64,000 nucleotides of DNA from Sipunculus nudus (GCA_026874595.1 CM049315.1:136001-200000), one strand, 5' to 3'. Positions 47,101 to 61,000 are shown, counted from the stretch's first letter. The notes: generated by a model not told the origin, from the letters alone. Translations and numbers: made by a program.

Positions 47101-50100
47101 TACCTTATTAGTAGGACCTGATGTATTGGCCATGGTGCACATAAAGGCATTCCTACTACCTTGTTAGTAAAACCTGACGTTTTGGCCATAGTGCACATAA
47201 AGGTATTCCCACTACCTTGTCAGTGAAACCTTATGTACTGACCATGGTGCACATAAAGGCGTTCTGATTACCTTGTCAGTAAAGCCTGACATATTGACCA
47301 TGGTGCACATATAGGCATTCCAACTACCTTATTAGTAGGACCTGATGTATTGGCCATGGTGCACATAAAGGCATTCCTACTACCTTGTTAGTAAAACCTG
47401 ACATTTTGGCCATAGTGCACATAAAGGTATTCCCACTACCTTGTCAGTGAAACGTAATGTACTGACCATAGTGCACATAAAGGCGTTCCGATTGCCTTGT
47501 CAGTAAAGCCTGACATATTGACCATGGTGCACATATAGGCATTCCAACTACCTTGTCAGTAAAACCTGATGTATTGACGATGGTGCACATAAAGACATTC
47601 CTACTACCTTGTCAGTAAAACCTGACGTTTTGGCCATGGTGCACATAAAGGCATTCCTACTTCCTTGTTAGTAAAACCTGATGTACAGGCCATGGTGCAC
47701 ATAATGGCATTCCTACTTCCTTGTTAGTAAAACCTAATGTACTGGCCATGGTGCACATAACGGCATTCCTACTACCTTGTTAGCAAAACCTGATGTATTG
47801 GCCATGGTGCACGTAATTGCATTCCTACTACCTAGTTAGTAAAACCTGACATATTGGCCATGGTACACATAAAGGCATTCCCACTACCTTGTCAGTGAAA
47901 CCTAATGTACTGACCATGGTGCACATAAAGGCGTTCTGATTACCTTGTCAGTAAAGCCTGACATATTGACCATGGTGCACATATAGGCATTCCAACTACC
48001 TTATTAGTAGGACCTGATGTATTGGCCATGGTGCACATAAAGGCATTCCCACTACCTTGTCAGTGAAACCTAATGTACTGACCATGGTGCACATAAAGGC
48101 GTTCTGATTACCTTGTCAGTAAAGCCTGACATATTGACCATGGTGCACATATAGGCATTCCAACTACCTTATTAGTAGGACCTGATGTATTGGCCATGGT
48201 GCACATAAAGGCATTCCTACTACCTTGTTAGTAAAACCTGACGTTTTGGCCATAGTGCACATAAAGGTATTCCCACTACCTTGTCAGTGAAACCTTATGT
48301 ACTGACCATGGTGCACATAAAGGCGTTCTGATTACCTTGTCAGTAAAGCCTGACATATTGACCATGGTGCACATATAGGCATTCCAACTACCTTATTAGT
48401 AGGACCTGATGTATTGGCCATGGTGCACATAAAGGCATTCCTACTACCTTGTTAGTAAAACCTGACATTTTGGCCATAGTGCACATAAAGGTATTCCCAC
48501 TACCTTGTCAGTGAAACCTAATGTACTGACCATGGTGCACATAAAGGCGTTCCGATTGCCTTGTCAGTAAAGCCTGACATATTGACCATGGTGCACATAT
48601 AGGCATTCCATCTACCTTGTCAGTAAAACCTGATGTATTGACGATGGTGCACATAAAGGCATTCCTACTACCTTGTCAGTAAAACCTGACGTTTTGGCCA
48701 TGGTGCACATAAAGGCATTCCTACTTCCTTGTTAGTAAAACCTGATGTACTGGCCATGGTGCACATAATGGCATTCCTACTTCCTTGTTAGTAAAACCTG
48801 ATGTACTGGCCATGGTGCACATAACGGAATTCCTACTACCTTGTTAGCAAAACCTGATGTATTGGCCATGGTGCACATAATTGCATTCCTACTACCTAGT
48901 TAGTAAAACCTGATGTATTGGCCATGGTGCACATAAAGGCATTCCCACTACCTTGTCAGTGAAACCTAATGTACTGACCATGGTGCACATAAAGGCGTTC
49001 TGATTACCTTGTCAGTAAAGCCTGACATATTGACCATGGTGCACATATAGGCATTCCAACTACCTTATTAGTAGGACCTGATGTATTGGCCATGGTGCAC
49101 ATAAAGGCATTCCTACTACCTTGTTAGTAAAACCTGACGTTTTGGCCATAGTGCACATAAAGGTATTCCCACTACCTTGTCAGTGAAACCTAATGTACTG
49201 ACCATGGTGCACATAAAGGCGTTCCATTTGCCTTGTCAGTAAAGCCTGACATATTGACCATGGTGCACATATAGGCATTCCAACTACCTTGTCAGTAAAA
49301 CCTGATGTATTGACGATGGTGCACATAAAGGCATTCCTACTACCTTGTCAGTAAAACCTGACATTTTGGCCATGGTGCACATAAAGGCATTCCTACTTCC
49401 TTGTTAGTAAAACCTGATGTACTGGCCATGGTGCACATAATGGCATTCCTACTTCCTTGTTAGTAAAACCTGATGTACTGGCCATGGTGCACATAACGGC
49501 ATTCCTACTACCTTGTTAGCAAAACCTGATGTATTGGCCATGGTGCACATAATTGCATTCCTACTACCTAGTTAGTAAAACCTGACATATTGGCCATGGT
49601 ACACATAAAGGCATTCCTACTACCTTGTTAGTAAAACCCTACGTACTGGCCATGGTGCACATAAAGGCATTCCTACTACTTTGTTAGTAAAACCTGACAT
49701 ACTCACCATGGTGCACACAAAGGCATTCCTACTACCTTGTTAGTAAAACCTGATGTATTGGCCATGGCGCACATAAAGGCATTCCTACTACTTTGTTAGT
49801 AAAACCTGACATATTGACCATGGTGTACGTTATGGCATTCCCACTACCTTGTCAGTGAAACCTTGACGTACAAACCATGGTGCACATAATGGCATTCCCA
49901 CTACCTAGTCAGTAAAACCTGACGTATTGACCATGGTGCACATAAAGGCATTCCTACTACATTTTTAGTAAAACCTGACATATTTACCATGGTGCACATA
50001 AAGGGATTCCCACTACCTTGTCATTAAAACCTAACATATTGACCATGGTGCTCATAATGACATTCCTACTACCTCTTTAGTAAAACCTGACGTATTGACC

Positions 50101-50138
50101 ATGGTACACATAAAGGCATTCCCACTACCTTATTAGTA
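41107..50138 (+). repeat. 56-bp satellite array, ~161 copies
   Basis: Unit: CCTTGTCAGTAAAACCTGAC then GTATTGACCATGGTGCACATAAAGGCATTCCTACTA. Periodicity checked at several places (for example 41501 to 41557). Higher-order units: a landmark variant (GATGTATTGACGATGG) at 46501, 47565 and 48629 is spaced by exactly 1064 bp (19 monomers), then 672 bp (12 monomers) to 49301. Another landmark (GTCATTAAAACC) at 41841, 43187, 43747 gives about 24 and exactly 10 monomers. The array has no open frame of note and ends where an element starts at 50139. Confidence 0.95.
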
Positions 50139-51245
50139 CTAGGGACCCATGGGTCTTGATGCTCAGCTGCATTTGTCTATAAGGATATATGTTCATGAGG
50201 TTTTCCAAAATATTGTGATCAGTTTGAAGCCAACCTGTCTACCCAAACTGGAGTTATCATCCATAAATTAATTTGTGAATGGATGGGCCCTGTGACCTTA
50301 ACTTTTGACCTCATGACCCCAAAATCAAAAGGGTTTTACATTATTGGTGGGTCATATATAAGTCAAACTGAAACCAATATGTCAATCCAAACTGGAGTTA
50401 TCATCCAGAAACAAATATGTGTACAGATGGGCCCCTGTGACGATGACCTTTGACCTTGTGACCCCCAAATCAATCAGTTTCTTCCCCTATTGGCATCTAA
50501 GTTATATATGCATAATGGAAGGTTTTGGATGAAAAGCCAAGGTTTGGCTTAAAATGCATCCACAATCTTTCTAAATAAGTGGGTACTGTGACCTTGACCT
50601 TTGACTCATGACCCCAAAATTGAACAGAATCTTCCCCTATTGGCAGATTAGCAATCTCTTGAAGATGGAAGGTTTGGGATGAAAACTTTGGCTTCAAATG
50701 CATATGCATTCTTTTAAAAGAAATTAGTCCTGTGACCATGACCTCTGACCGTTGGACCCCAAAAGCTGCACGGTTTTTACTTTAGTGGTGAGTCATATAT
50801 AAGTTAAGTTTGAAATCAATATGTCAAACTAAACTGGAGTTATCATCTGGAAACTACTTTGTGAACAGATGGCCCCTGTAACTCTGACCTTTGACCATGT
50901 GACCCCAAATTCATTTATACTCTCCCCATACTGGCAAGTCAGCTTAATGTGCAAAATGGAAAGTTTGGGATGAAAAGCTTGGCTTAAAATGCAGCCATAA
51001 TCTTTTTAAAAAAGTGAGTCCTGTGACCTTGACCTGTGACCTCATGACCCCAAAATCATATACGTTCTTGCTTTAGTGGTGGGCCATATGTAAGTCGAGT
51101 TTGAAATCCATGTGTCAATACAACCTGGAGTTATCATCTGGAAACAAATTTGTGTGGATGGAAGGATGGACAGACAAAAAAGACAGACAAACAGACAGAC
51201 AGACAGACAGGGTGATAACTATATGGCATTCACTTGTGATCAATA
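50139..51245 (+). mobile_element. Element with TGACCTTTGACC tandem units
   Basis: Starts at the satellite edge with A|CTAGGGACCCATGGGTC and GCTCAGCTG. Contains about six to seven diverged units of about 150-170 bp with TGACCTTGACCTTTGACC motifs and ends with a CAGA-type run (51180-51210) near 51245. Same 5' signature as the other Helitron-like elements; 3' end uncertain. Confidence 0.6.
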
Positions 51246-51289
51246 AACACACCAGGTTTTGGGACACTAGATGTGATTACAGCTGAGAA

Positions 51290-53115
51290 ACTGACATGAT
51301 TGTTGTCATTTTATAGTAAAAAAAAATTTTAAATATTCGTTAAAATAACAAACAAGGCCTACAGGCCTAATGCAAACCTGTGCAATGAGATTACACCAGG
51401 TATAATGCTTCAATGCTGGACCATTTATTTTCAAGAACATATGTAACATGTATATAAACAATGCAAGTACTAAACACTTAGAACAAGAAACAATTAGACA
51501 AACATCACTGCTGAAATTCTGGCATGGGTGCACACAACACAAAAACCTGAATACAGAAAACATGCGACTACGTGTATCTGCCAAAATCAGAGTGGGAGGG
51601 GTGAAGTGAGGCATGGATTGAGTGGCAAGGGGAAATAGAGTGAGGTGTGTTGCATTATAGCCTGGATGTCTGCAGCCGAAATGTGTATGTAGGTTGCGCC
51701 ACCTACCACAAAATCCAGAAAGCTGTCCAAGTTGTATACATGTGCAAAATTTTAGGCAGATAAGTCAAACCACTACTGAGATATGAGTGATTTTATCCCA
51801 CAGCAGACAAACAGAAGGACGCTGTGCAAAAATGGTGGCAGGTGGAACCATCAGTTTTGCGTATGATAAAGAGCTATGTGAGATCTATAAACTCTAAACA
51901 AAATCTTTGCCCAGTCGGTCAAATGGTTCCTGAGATATGAGCTTGAATGTCTGCAGCATAAATGTAAATGTAGGTGGCGCCACCTGATATAAAATCAAGA
52001 AAGCTGTCAAGGATGTATAAATCTGCAAAAATTTCAGGTGGATAAGTCAAACCACTGCCGAGATATGAGTGATTTTATCTCAAGGCAGATGAACAAATGG
52101 ACACTGTGCAAAAATGGTTGCAGGTGGTGTCACCAGTTTTGCCTATGATCAAGAGCTATTGGAGATCTATACACATGCAAAATTTTGGCCCAACTGGTCA
52201 AATGGTTCCTGAGATATGAGCTTGGATATCTGCAGCTTAAACGTGAATGTAGGTGGTGCCACCTGTTATAAAATCAAGAAAGCTGTCCAGGATGTATACA
52301 CAGGCAAAATTTCAGGTGGATAAGTCCAACCAATGCAGAGACATGAGTGATTTTATCCCAAGGCAGATGAACAGATGGATGCTGTGCAAAAATGGTTGCA
52401 GGTGGCGCCACCATTTTTAGTGTATGTTATAAAGCTATCCAAAGAGTACATTTGTGCAAAATTTTTAGCCTGATCGGTCAAACGGTTCCCAAGATATGTG
52501 GGTTTATGTGTGGAAACAGACGCACAAATGGACGCAGGTGGAGAAGAAAGATCAGAGGTAAACCAAAAATGAAGGTGCAGCAGTTCACGTGACCCTATCA
52601 TAATTCCAAATTTCAGAAATTCTGCCCAGTGGTTACAGAGGAGTTCTCAGGAAACCTATGCGGCGGTGGTGGTAGCAGCAGAGGTTTCCTGAGAACTCCT
52701 CCGTAACCACTGGGCAGAATGTCTGACTGAAAACATAGTATCCGCAAAACTGTGTTTTGGCGGATCAATAATTGTAGCTGGCACCACCAGTCTTTTACAC
52801 AACGAAGAGATACATACATATGCCAAATGTCGGACTGATATGTCAAACTCCTCCTGTGAAATAAGCAGGGACATACACTGTGCAAAAATTATTGTAGGTG
52901 GTGCCACCAGTCTTGTACACTATAAAGCTACCCGATATGTATAAACATGCCCAATTTTAGGCTGAAGTATCAAATTCCCCTGTAGAAATAAGCAGCCGCA
53001 TACACTGCAAAAGTCAATGTAGGGGGCACCACCTGTCTTGTAAATGAGAACCCCATCAAAGATGCATAGACAGGTAAAAATATCAGGCCAATTTTTATAC
53101 ATCAAACTTCCCCAG
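51290..53115 (+). repeat. ~250-bp tandem units with GGTGGCGCCACC
   Basis: About six units from 51600, each with a 'ggtggcgccacc', 'atcaagaaagctgtcc' and 'gatatgagtgatttta' segment. Related units occur at 37616-38765. It includes the long hairpin at 52619-52720. No coding region. Confidence 0.7.
52619..52720. repeat. Near-perfect 39-bp inverted repeat
   Basis: Arms 52619-52657 and 52682-52720 pair at 38 of 39 positions around a 24-nt GC-rich loop (GGCGGTGGTGGTAGCAGCAG). A decayed form of the same structure is at about 38690-38750. Confidence 0.9.
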
Positions 53116-53741
53116 AGTTTGATGCACTGGGCTGACGAGGCTTAGGTGAGTAAGGCAGTTGCCCATAAGTGAACTGTGACAAATTGCTACCTCAAGCTAC
53201 TGCACTGAGTGAACTCTTGACCTGCACCTGGCTAGACTCAGTGAACTTTTGACCTGTACTTGGCTGCACTGAGAGAATCTTGACCTGTTGCATAATCTGA
53301 CACAATTGGCAGTCTGCCAAAGCTATAAATAGATCCAGGCTGAACTTTTGTGCCAAATCTGATGCAGTGAGCAGTCTGCCAAAGCTATATATAGAACGCA
53401 GCTACTGCACTGAGTGGCACTTTGCCAAAACTATTTATACAGCTGACATCATCTTGGCAAATGGCCAACATCAAAGCACTGGCAATCTGCCAATGGTAAA
53501 CCAAGTGCTGCTATCTGTACACAAAAGTGGTTCCTACTTGAAATAACTTTGAAATTAATTTTCCCAATACAAAATGCTTTTCAGCTGACTTTTTATAAAA
53601 AAGATATCAGGAATATATGTAAAATTATTACAGATGCATACTGAATGCAAAATTTAAATTCAGATATATCTCATTGATGGCAAATTCTTGAATTAAGTTG
53701 AGTAGGGATACCAGTTATTTATAATCCATGTACATGCAGAT
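53116..53741. other. Unassigned sequence with short repeats
   Basis: Three loose copies of a 40-bp 'cactgagtgaact(c/t)ttgacctg' motif (53195-53290) and two copies of GGCAGTCTGCCAAAGCTATA (about 53310 and 53370). No gene seen. Confidence 0.4.
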
Positions 53742-53874
53742 GTTACTAAACCAGACAGTCAGGAGTCAGTGTCTGGACTTTATCAGATACAAGTAATTAT
53801 AATAAACAAGTAAACTGCAACAGAGTTCTTGTTGATTCAATTAAACCACATGCAACACAGCATCAGGAGGAACA
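53742..53874 (+). repeat. LTR-derived leader (R-U5-like) matching 62080-62212
   Basis: 133 bp matching the 3' part of the LTR at 61220-62212 (shared AATAAA, shared CAACAGAGTTCTTGT and final GGAGGAACA). The match begins close to where transcription would start, 16-25 bp after the TATA box of that LTR. It runs directly into the envelope-like frame. Confidence 0.75.
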
Positions 53875-54841
53875 GCTAATGTGGATAATGTAGAAACACT
53901 ACAAACACACATCATAGCCCTACAGAAACAGACAACCAAAATCACTCAAACCATACAGTCTCAGCACCAATACACAACATCATATATGACAAATGTAAAT
54001 GCACAACTGCACAATGCTATGGTTGCTATTCAGTCCAACAATAGAGAGATTGTAAACTCGGAAAACAGCTTCATCAAGTCAACCCAGAAAATGAAACTAC
54101 ACTCAAAATTACAAGAAATAGCAACATCTTATTTACAAACATATTGGAAAATCTAACTCAGTATGCACCAATTGTCAGCTGGAATATGAACTTCTTTCAA
54201 ACAAGGTATCGCCATTTCTCATTCCTCCTGAGGCTTTAACAGGTATTATTCTTCAAGTGGACCATCACATTCATAACCACTATCCAGGATTCTTTGTAAC
54301 AGACATGCATTTGACATATTATTACAACACTAGACACATCATATCTGCTAGGCAGGGAAATTCATTTTATATTACAATTGATATTCCAATCACCTCATCA
54401 CATAAAATGCTAGATCTTTATCATATTTTAACATTACCAATGTGTCCTCATGTCTGCAGAGTTAACAGCTTCCCAATTATAGGTAACATTAGTGTCATTC
54501 CTCACTTCATGAAGTCATCTGTGCTTCTCAAATGGGAAAATGAATGGAACATGTTTAATTCCCTGAGTAACCAATCCATTTTACCCCCAACATGTGTGAC
54601 AATTAGTAAATGGAAAGCTAGAAAATTGCAATCAATCCTGAAACATCCTTATGTAACATTCATTGAATATCACCATTCTGGGTATATCATACCCTTAAAC
54701 CCTAACTCATATTCACTGGAACAGGTGCAAAATAAAGGATCAGCTCCTAATGAGAGCTGTACTGTAAGAATGCTTAATGATCCTGGTGTTCACCCTGAAA
54801 CCAGAGACTATTATGTAATCAAGAAGAAAGTTGATTGGTGA
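53875..54841 (+). pseudogene. Envelope-like glycoprotein fragment, frameshifted
   Basis: Two open pieces (to 54156, and 54257-54841) in frames offset by one. The first is helical and Gln/Asn/Thr-rich, like the heptad-repeat region of a class I fusion subunit. The second has a run of aromatic residues, an RxxNxxYI-type strand and IPI-type motif, then Cys-containing and basic stretches, resembling Env-like proteins of invertebrate LTR elements. The frame changes between about 54157 and 54190. A surface subunit, signal peptide and clear membrane anchor were not seen. It therefore appears to be a partial, probably inactive relic. Assignment to Env is by pattern only. Confidence 0.5.
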
Positions 54842-55138
54842 ATATGATAACAAAAAAAAAGTGTAAATAGTTTATATTAAAGTGATTAACTTTGTACTGA
54901 TATTAATGCATTATGCTGTTCATTTGATTAAACTGAAATCCATGTATACTATTATGAAGTGGTTTCACACCACATAGTGACAGAGTAGTGTAACTGTATA
55001 ACAATTGTGATTTTATTTTTTTTTAATATTCCTATATGCTTTTCTGTTCAATCTAAAGTAATGTAAATAAATGTTTATTGATGATCAAAAATGATTATAA
55101 CATAATTCAATCCTAGGTTGTTAGTCATCTACTAATAA
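54842..55138 (+). other. 3' flank of the envelope-like fragment
   Basis: AT-rich, with AATAAA near 55065 that could be a polyadenylation signal. No second LTR is recognised before the next element at 55139. Confidence 0.4.
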
Positions 55139-57780
55139 CAAGGGACCCATGGGTCATGTCGCTCAGCTGTTATATATGATAAAAAATATGATTTAGAAAT
55201 GAGGCACATGCTGGTTTTGTGTGGTAATAAAATATAAGCTGTATAATGAATTGTTGTTGTTTAGCTTATGTATGATTTTGATAGTACCTTTGGAGACAGG
55301 GAAGAGGATTGATTTCATTAATTTTATTAACAAATGGAGTACTATTGTCACACAAATTTTGACTTGGCCATACAACTTATAAGCAGAACATATAATATAA
55401 GAGTTTCACTATTTATTTAAAAAAATTACAAATATTGTCCCAAATATAATTTTTATTAAAAATAATAAGAGATTCATATGATTTTTTAATATGAAATATA
55501 ACTGAAATGATTATTAAAATAATATTATAGAATAAATTCAAGAATTCATTCATGAATACATTTTGAAAGTATCTTTACTGGTATTCAAATACTTTCATTT
55601 TTACCTGAATTCCCATTCTTATGCAATAAAATTTTTTAATGCAGTACATATTAATATTGGTATTAAAATACATTTGCAAAACATTCGCACTATTTCTAGC
55701 ATTTATTCGGTTTTAGCCAAACAATGATGTTGAGAATCCAGAATATACAAAATTCACACATTTAAATAATGATCATAAGTACCTGGTTTTACGGCTTTTA
55801 TTTATATTAGAAAATATAAATGTAATATATTCATTTTGGACTAATTTCACACCAATGTACACACTAGACACAGTAGGAATCTAGATTAATATTATCAACT
55901 GCATCTTTGTCTATCATTAATTTCCTTCATATGATCCCTAATGATTAGTAATGAATAATATGATTTACTTTTTTATCATTAAAACTGAACTGAAAAATAC
56001 CATAGGTGACTGCATGGTGTTATTTGGAATACGTGACATTCTATCCATTGATACAAGATTCTTATATCATCAGTAACTGCAAGTTAATTTCCTGTTATTA
56101 TAAACTAACAAATTCCTTTTCTATTTTTCTTTAATTTGTTATTAAAAACCAATTAAATTTATTAATTTATTGTTTATTGTTATGTTGTTGGTTAAAATTA
56201 CTAGATGAGTTGGGTTGGACACCTGGATCAACTGTGGCTGGCCATACACTGCCTGGCTGCCCCAGTGTATGACTCGCCTCAAGCATGCATAATTTGCTGA
56301 AAGTTCAACAAGGTCAACATACAGGTGACTCAAGAGGGGTTGGAGAAAGCCAGGGTCTGACATGGTCTCATAAAAACATTAATAAAAGGTACAATTTTTG
56401 GCCAATTTCTTTTGGCTTTCTAAACTAAAAAGTTGAAATCCTTATGTGTGCATGATATGAAAATTATATCAACAGTGCTCACAGGAAACAAACATGCCAT
56501 GGTCAAAGTTGGGCAAAATTTAAGGTACTAATTTTATATTTATACTAATAACTTATAAAATTTGAAAAATTCAGAACTAATTTTGGGTATTCAATTGAAT
56601 CTTGATTAAATAATGTTACATCCCTGACAAAAAATCTCTAGCTTCAGCAATCCTCTTAAGGGAGTAAATATATTTCTTGATTTTTTACAAAGTGCATTAT
56701 GTTTGGGCCCATAACTTAAAACTATTACAAAATACTGACACCATTTCTGGCATGTGCATAGAGAATGTATAGAAAAAGATGTATATTATATATGATTAAA
56801 GTCAGATCAGTGGTTTTGATATTAGGCATTATTGAAGTGTAACAATGGGTTTTTAATGGAAAAATGAAGTTTTTCATTAATATCTCGAAGGTATCAAGTC
56901 CTGGTGACCAAATTCTTGGCATGGTAGGGGATTTTGGAGACATCTAATTGTATACCAAATTTTAGGAACTGAGAGCTGAAGCTGGGGAGCTGAGCAAACT
57001 GCATAACACTAGCTTGATGTAAACAGTATGTTACATGGTGCTTGAAAACTTGAGTTTGATCTACAAACTACAGTTTTTGATCAACTGGTTTCAAATTTTT
57101 GGTGTTTACAGACAAAATGCTAACAAAAACATGCTGTGAAAATTAAATCCATAGTACTTACAGGAAAAAACATGCCATGGTCAAAGTTAGGCAAAATTTA
57201 AGGTACCAATTTTTTATTTTTGTAAATATTTAAAAAAAAATTAAAAGATTTTGATCTAATTTTGGGTATACAATTTAATTTTGATTAATTAAAGTTATAT
57301 TACTGGGAAAAAGTCCATAGCTTTAACATGTTTTGTGTTAAGTGATCAACTATCTTTCCTGATTTTTTACAAAATGCATTTTGTTTGGGCCCATAACTTT
57401 TTAAAATATAAAATACAGACATAATTTCTGGCATGTACATAGGAACTATATAGAGGAATATTTATGGTAAATATTAGGAAAAACAGATGAGTGGTTTTGA
57501 TATTAGGCAGTCCTGAAGTGTGAAAATAGGTTTTTAATAAAAAATTGAGGTTTTTCCTTAATTTCTCAAAGGAACGAAGTCGCAAAGACTCGGCTTGGTA
57601 GGAGATCTTGGGGACATCAAACATTATGCCCAATTTTGGATTTCTAGGTCTTACGGTTTCAAAACGTGCCACATCTACGGACGGACGGACAGACGGACGG
57701 ACAGACGGACGGACAGACGGACGGACGACGGACAATGGACCACGACTATAGCTCAAATGATTTATAGTCAGTTGAGCTAA
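55139..57780 (+). mobile_element. Helitron-like element H, copy 2
   Basis: Starts A|CAAGGGACCCATGGGTC at 55139 and ends with an ACGG run (57676-57730), a hairpin and CTAA|T at 57777-57780. Aligns with 2650-5243 throughout. Left base A, right base T. No coding region. Confidence 0.8.
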
Positions 57781-57784
57781 TAAA

Positions 57785-60700
57785 CAAGGGACCCATGGCT
57801 AAGCTGATCATGATTGGATTATTAAATGTTTCTCCACTGTGATACTATATCGAGTCGATAAAGCTTATGAATATTATGGACATGTTGGGCTTTTATAAAG
57901 GAATGTAATGTAATATGTGAGTAAATGATAAATGAAATTACCTGACTGATGGATTAATAAAGTCAAATATAGTGGTTTATTTTTTATTTATTTAGGAGGG
58001 GTTGAAAATTGTGATATATTTGAGCAAATATGAATGCAATGACAGCAGTAATAAGCAGTAGTAGAATGATGATAAGGCTATTTGTTGAAGGATCTAAAGT
58101 GTATGGTAGTCTGCAAGCTTTCAATTTGACAGATATGATGTTGTGATTAACTATGCTGATGAAGTGATTTATGAATTTGTGACTGTATGACACAATATCT
58201 CTTTAGTCTTGACAAGGTACATTATTGTGATGCCCACTATGTCTACATGCATATTACACAATATTGACATAATTTCTGGCATGTACATAGGTACCTATGG
58301 ACGAATAGTTATACAAAATATTAAAGTATGAATATATCTGATTCATCTTGTTCTTGCTTACTGAGGCTGACTTTGGGATGGGGTTCGGAGAAGGGAAAAG
58401 TGAGGGCAGCACGAAGGTGGATGTAGAAATATTCTATTGTAATGTTTTTCATTTATATAAGAATATGAAAGCTAAGAGGAAAGGGGCCCTCCTACTTGGT
58501 TATAGTAAAGTTCTAAATATATGATTGTAAACTAATACTCTGACAAGACTGTCATGAAGAAAAACAGTAAAAGTTTTGAGATACTGCGATGCATATGGAA
58601 ATTTACAGATGGACAGGCAAGTTGACAGAATGGACTAATACCTTTATTTCACTTTCAAGGGAATAATGCATTTAAGTTTATATATAATCCTATTATTTTA
58701 AGCATATCCACTTTTTCCATTAAGAAGTTTTTATCTGAATCATTTTTTTATTTACAGGTTTTATAAATTTTTAATAAAAAAACCTGAAAATGTAAGTTAA
58801 AATATTAGAATTGTTGCAATCATTATATATACAGAGTAAAAAACTGAAACTATAAGTTAAAATATTAGAATTGTTGCAAAAGTTGCAATCATCATATATC
58901 CAGAGTGTAGCTCATATTGGGTCATATTATGCATACACATATATTTTATTATTTTTAAATCATAAATGTTTAAACTGAATTTAAAAGAAAATAATGCCAC
59001 AACATGGCATCTACAAGAGTATTCCTTGAATCACTATTAAAAAGTTTTGCACACTAGAGTTTTCAGTACATGCTTAATTTTATTCACCAAATTAAAATAA
59101 AAGATTCAGTAAATTTGATAAAATAAAACATCTTTTCAAATAAAGTATACACACTGTTGGTTGAATGAGGGACAAACAATATCATTGTGCTAATTACTAT
59201 CCCAGTTTTTATTTATAACTGGAATTAATAGTCAATTTCACACCTGGTGAAGTTTTTACTCCTCTGAAGTAAAGAATTACTTATCTCATGAACATCCACA
59301 CTTTCATAGCAATACACCACTTTGTGGACACAATTAAATGTACACTTTAATCATTGTAACCCTGGTGGTACCATACAAAATCTAAAATGTAGCATAGCCT
59401 AGAATAAGAATGAATCAAATACAGAAAATAATAACATTCATCTAGCTTATGCACCATCTGGGGGGGGGGGGGGAGTGCAGGGCAGAGGGGAAGCCTGCTG
59501 GTAGTGGCCAAGCTGACCCAAGGCAAGCTGCCTGGGGTGGGTTACATAATGCAAGTGAAGGCTGTACTACTAGGTGGGCTAGATGTAAACAACACTTGAC
59601 ATGGTGTATGAAAACATGAATAAAAGCTATTCTTTCCAATCAATTTCTTTGAAATTTCAGATTTTAAAAGATAAAATCCTTATGTATATATGCTGTGAAA
59701 ATTAAATCAACAGTGCCAAAGTTGGACAAAATTTAAGGTATTGATTTTTTATTTATGCTAATAACTTGAAAAAATTTGCAAAATTCAGATCTAAATTTGG
59801 GTAAACAATTGAATCTTGATTAAATAAAGTTATATTCCTGAAAAAAAGTCTCTAGGTTCAGCAATTCTCATGTAAGGTGAGTAAATATATTTCCTGATTT
59901 TTAAAAAAATTGCATTATGTTTTGGCCCATAACTTCAAAATAATACCCAATACTGACCTAATTTTTGGTATGTTCATAGAAAATATATGAAAGAATGTGA
60001 ATACTAAATACAATCAAAAACAGAAAAGTGGTTTTGATATTAGGCAGCCTTGAAGTGTAACAATGGCTTTTTTTTATGGAAAACAGAGTTTTTTCCTTAA
60101 TATCTCAAAGGAACGAAGTCCTAATGACCCAATTTTTGGTATGGTAGGAGATTTTGGGGACATCTAAAATTATGCCAACAGCCTGGGGAGCATAGAGATG
60201 TGCTCTGAATGACCTACAGTCATCAAAGTGGACTGCTTGACAATGTAAGAGAATACAAAAGAGCCTCCAAAAAAATTCAATAACTAGCCTAATTTTGCAG
60301 CTTTTAATTTCAGATTTTAACAGATTAAATCCTTATGTATACATGCTGTGAAAATTAAATCCACAGTACTTAAAGGAAAAAAACGTGCCGTGGCCAAAGT
60401 TGGGCAAAATTTAAGGTACCAATTTTATATTTTTGCCAATATTTAAAAAAATTTAAAAGATTTTGATATAATTTTTGGTATACAATTAAATTTTGATAAA
60501 TTAAAGTTGTATTACTGGAAAAAAGTCCCTACCTTTAACACTTTTGGTCTTAAGTGACCAAATATCTTCCTGATTTTTTTACAAAGTCCATTATGTTTGG
60601 GCCCATAACTTTTTTAAATTTTATAATACTGACTTAATATCTGGCATGTACATAGAAACTATATAGAGGAATATTTATGGTAAATATGAAGAAAACCAGA

Positions 60701-61000
60701 TGAGTGGTTTTGATATTAGGCAGTCCGGAAGTGTGAAAATAGATTTCTAATAAAAAATTGAGGTTTTTCCTTAATATCTCGAAGGAACATAGTCCTATTG
60801 ACCCAATTTTCAACACGGTAGGAGATTTTGGGGACATCTAACTGTATGCCGAATTTCAGATTCCTAGGTCCAATGGTGTCGAAACGTGCCAGTCTTACGG
60901 ACGGACATCCAGACGGACGGACAGACAGACAGACAGATGGAAGGACGACGGACAATGGACAACGACTATAGCTCAGATTACTTATAGTCAGCTGAGCTAA
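57785..61000 (+). mobile_element. Helitron-like element, rearranged G copy
   Basis: A new 5' end A|CAAGGGACCCATGG follows the previous element after only TAAA. From about 58430 to 60180 it matches the element at 34040-36506 and 1727-2649. It ends with an ACGG run, hairpin and CTAA at 60997-61000. A 14-bp G tract lies at 59460-59473. The first 650 bp differ from other copies. Confidence 0.65.

Noticed and set aside
41107-50138. CRISPR array
   Set aside because: Units are directly adjoining 56-bp monomers without spacers, in a eukaryotic context.
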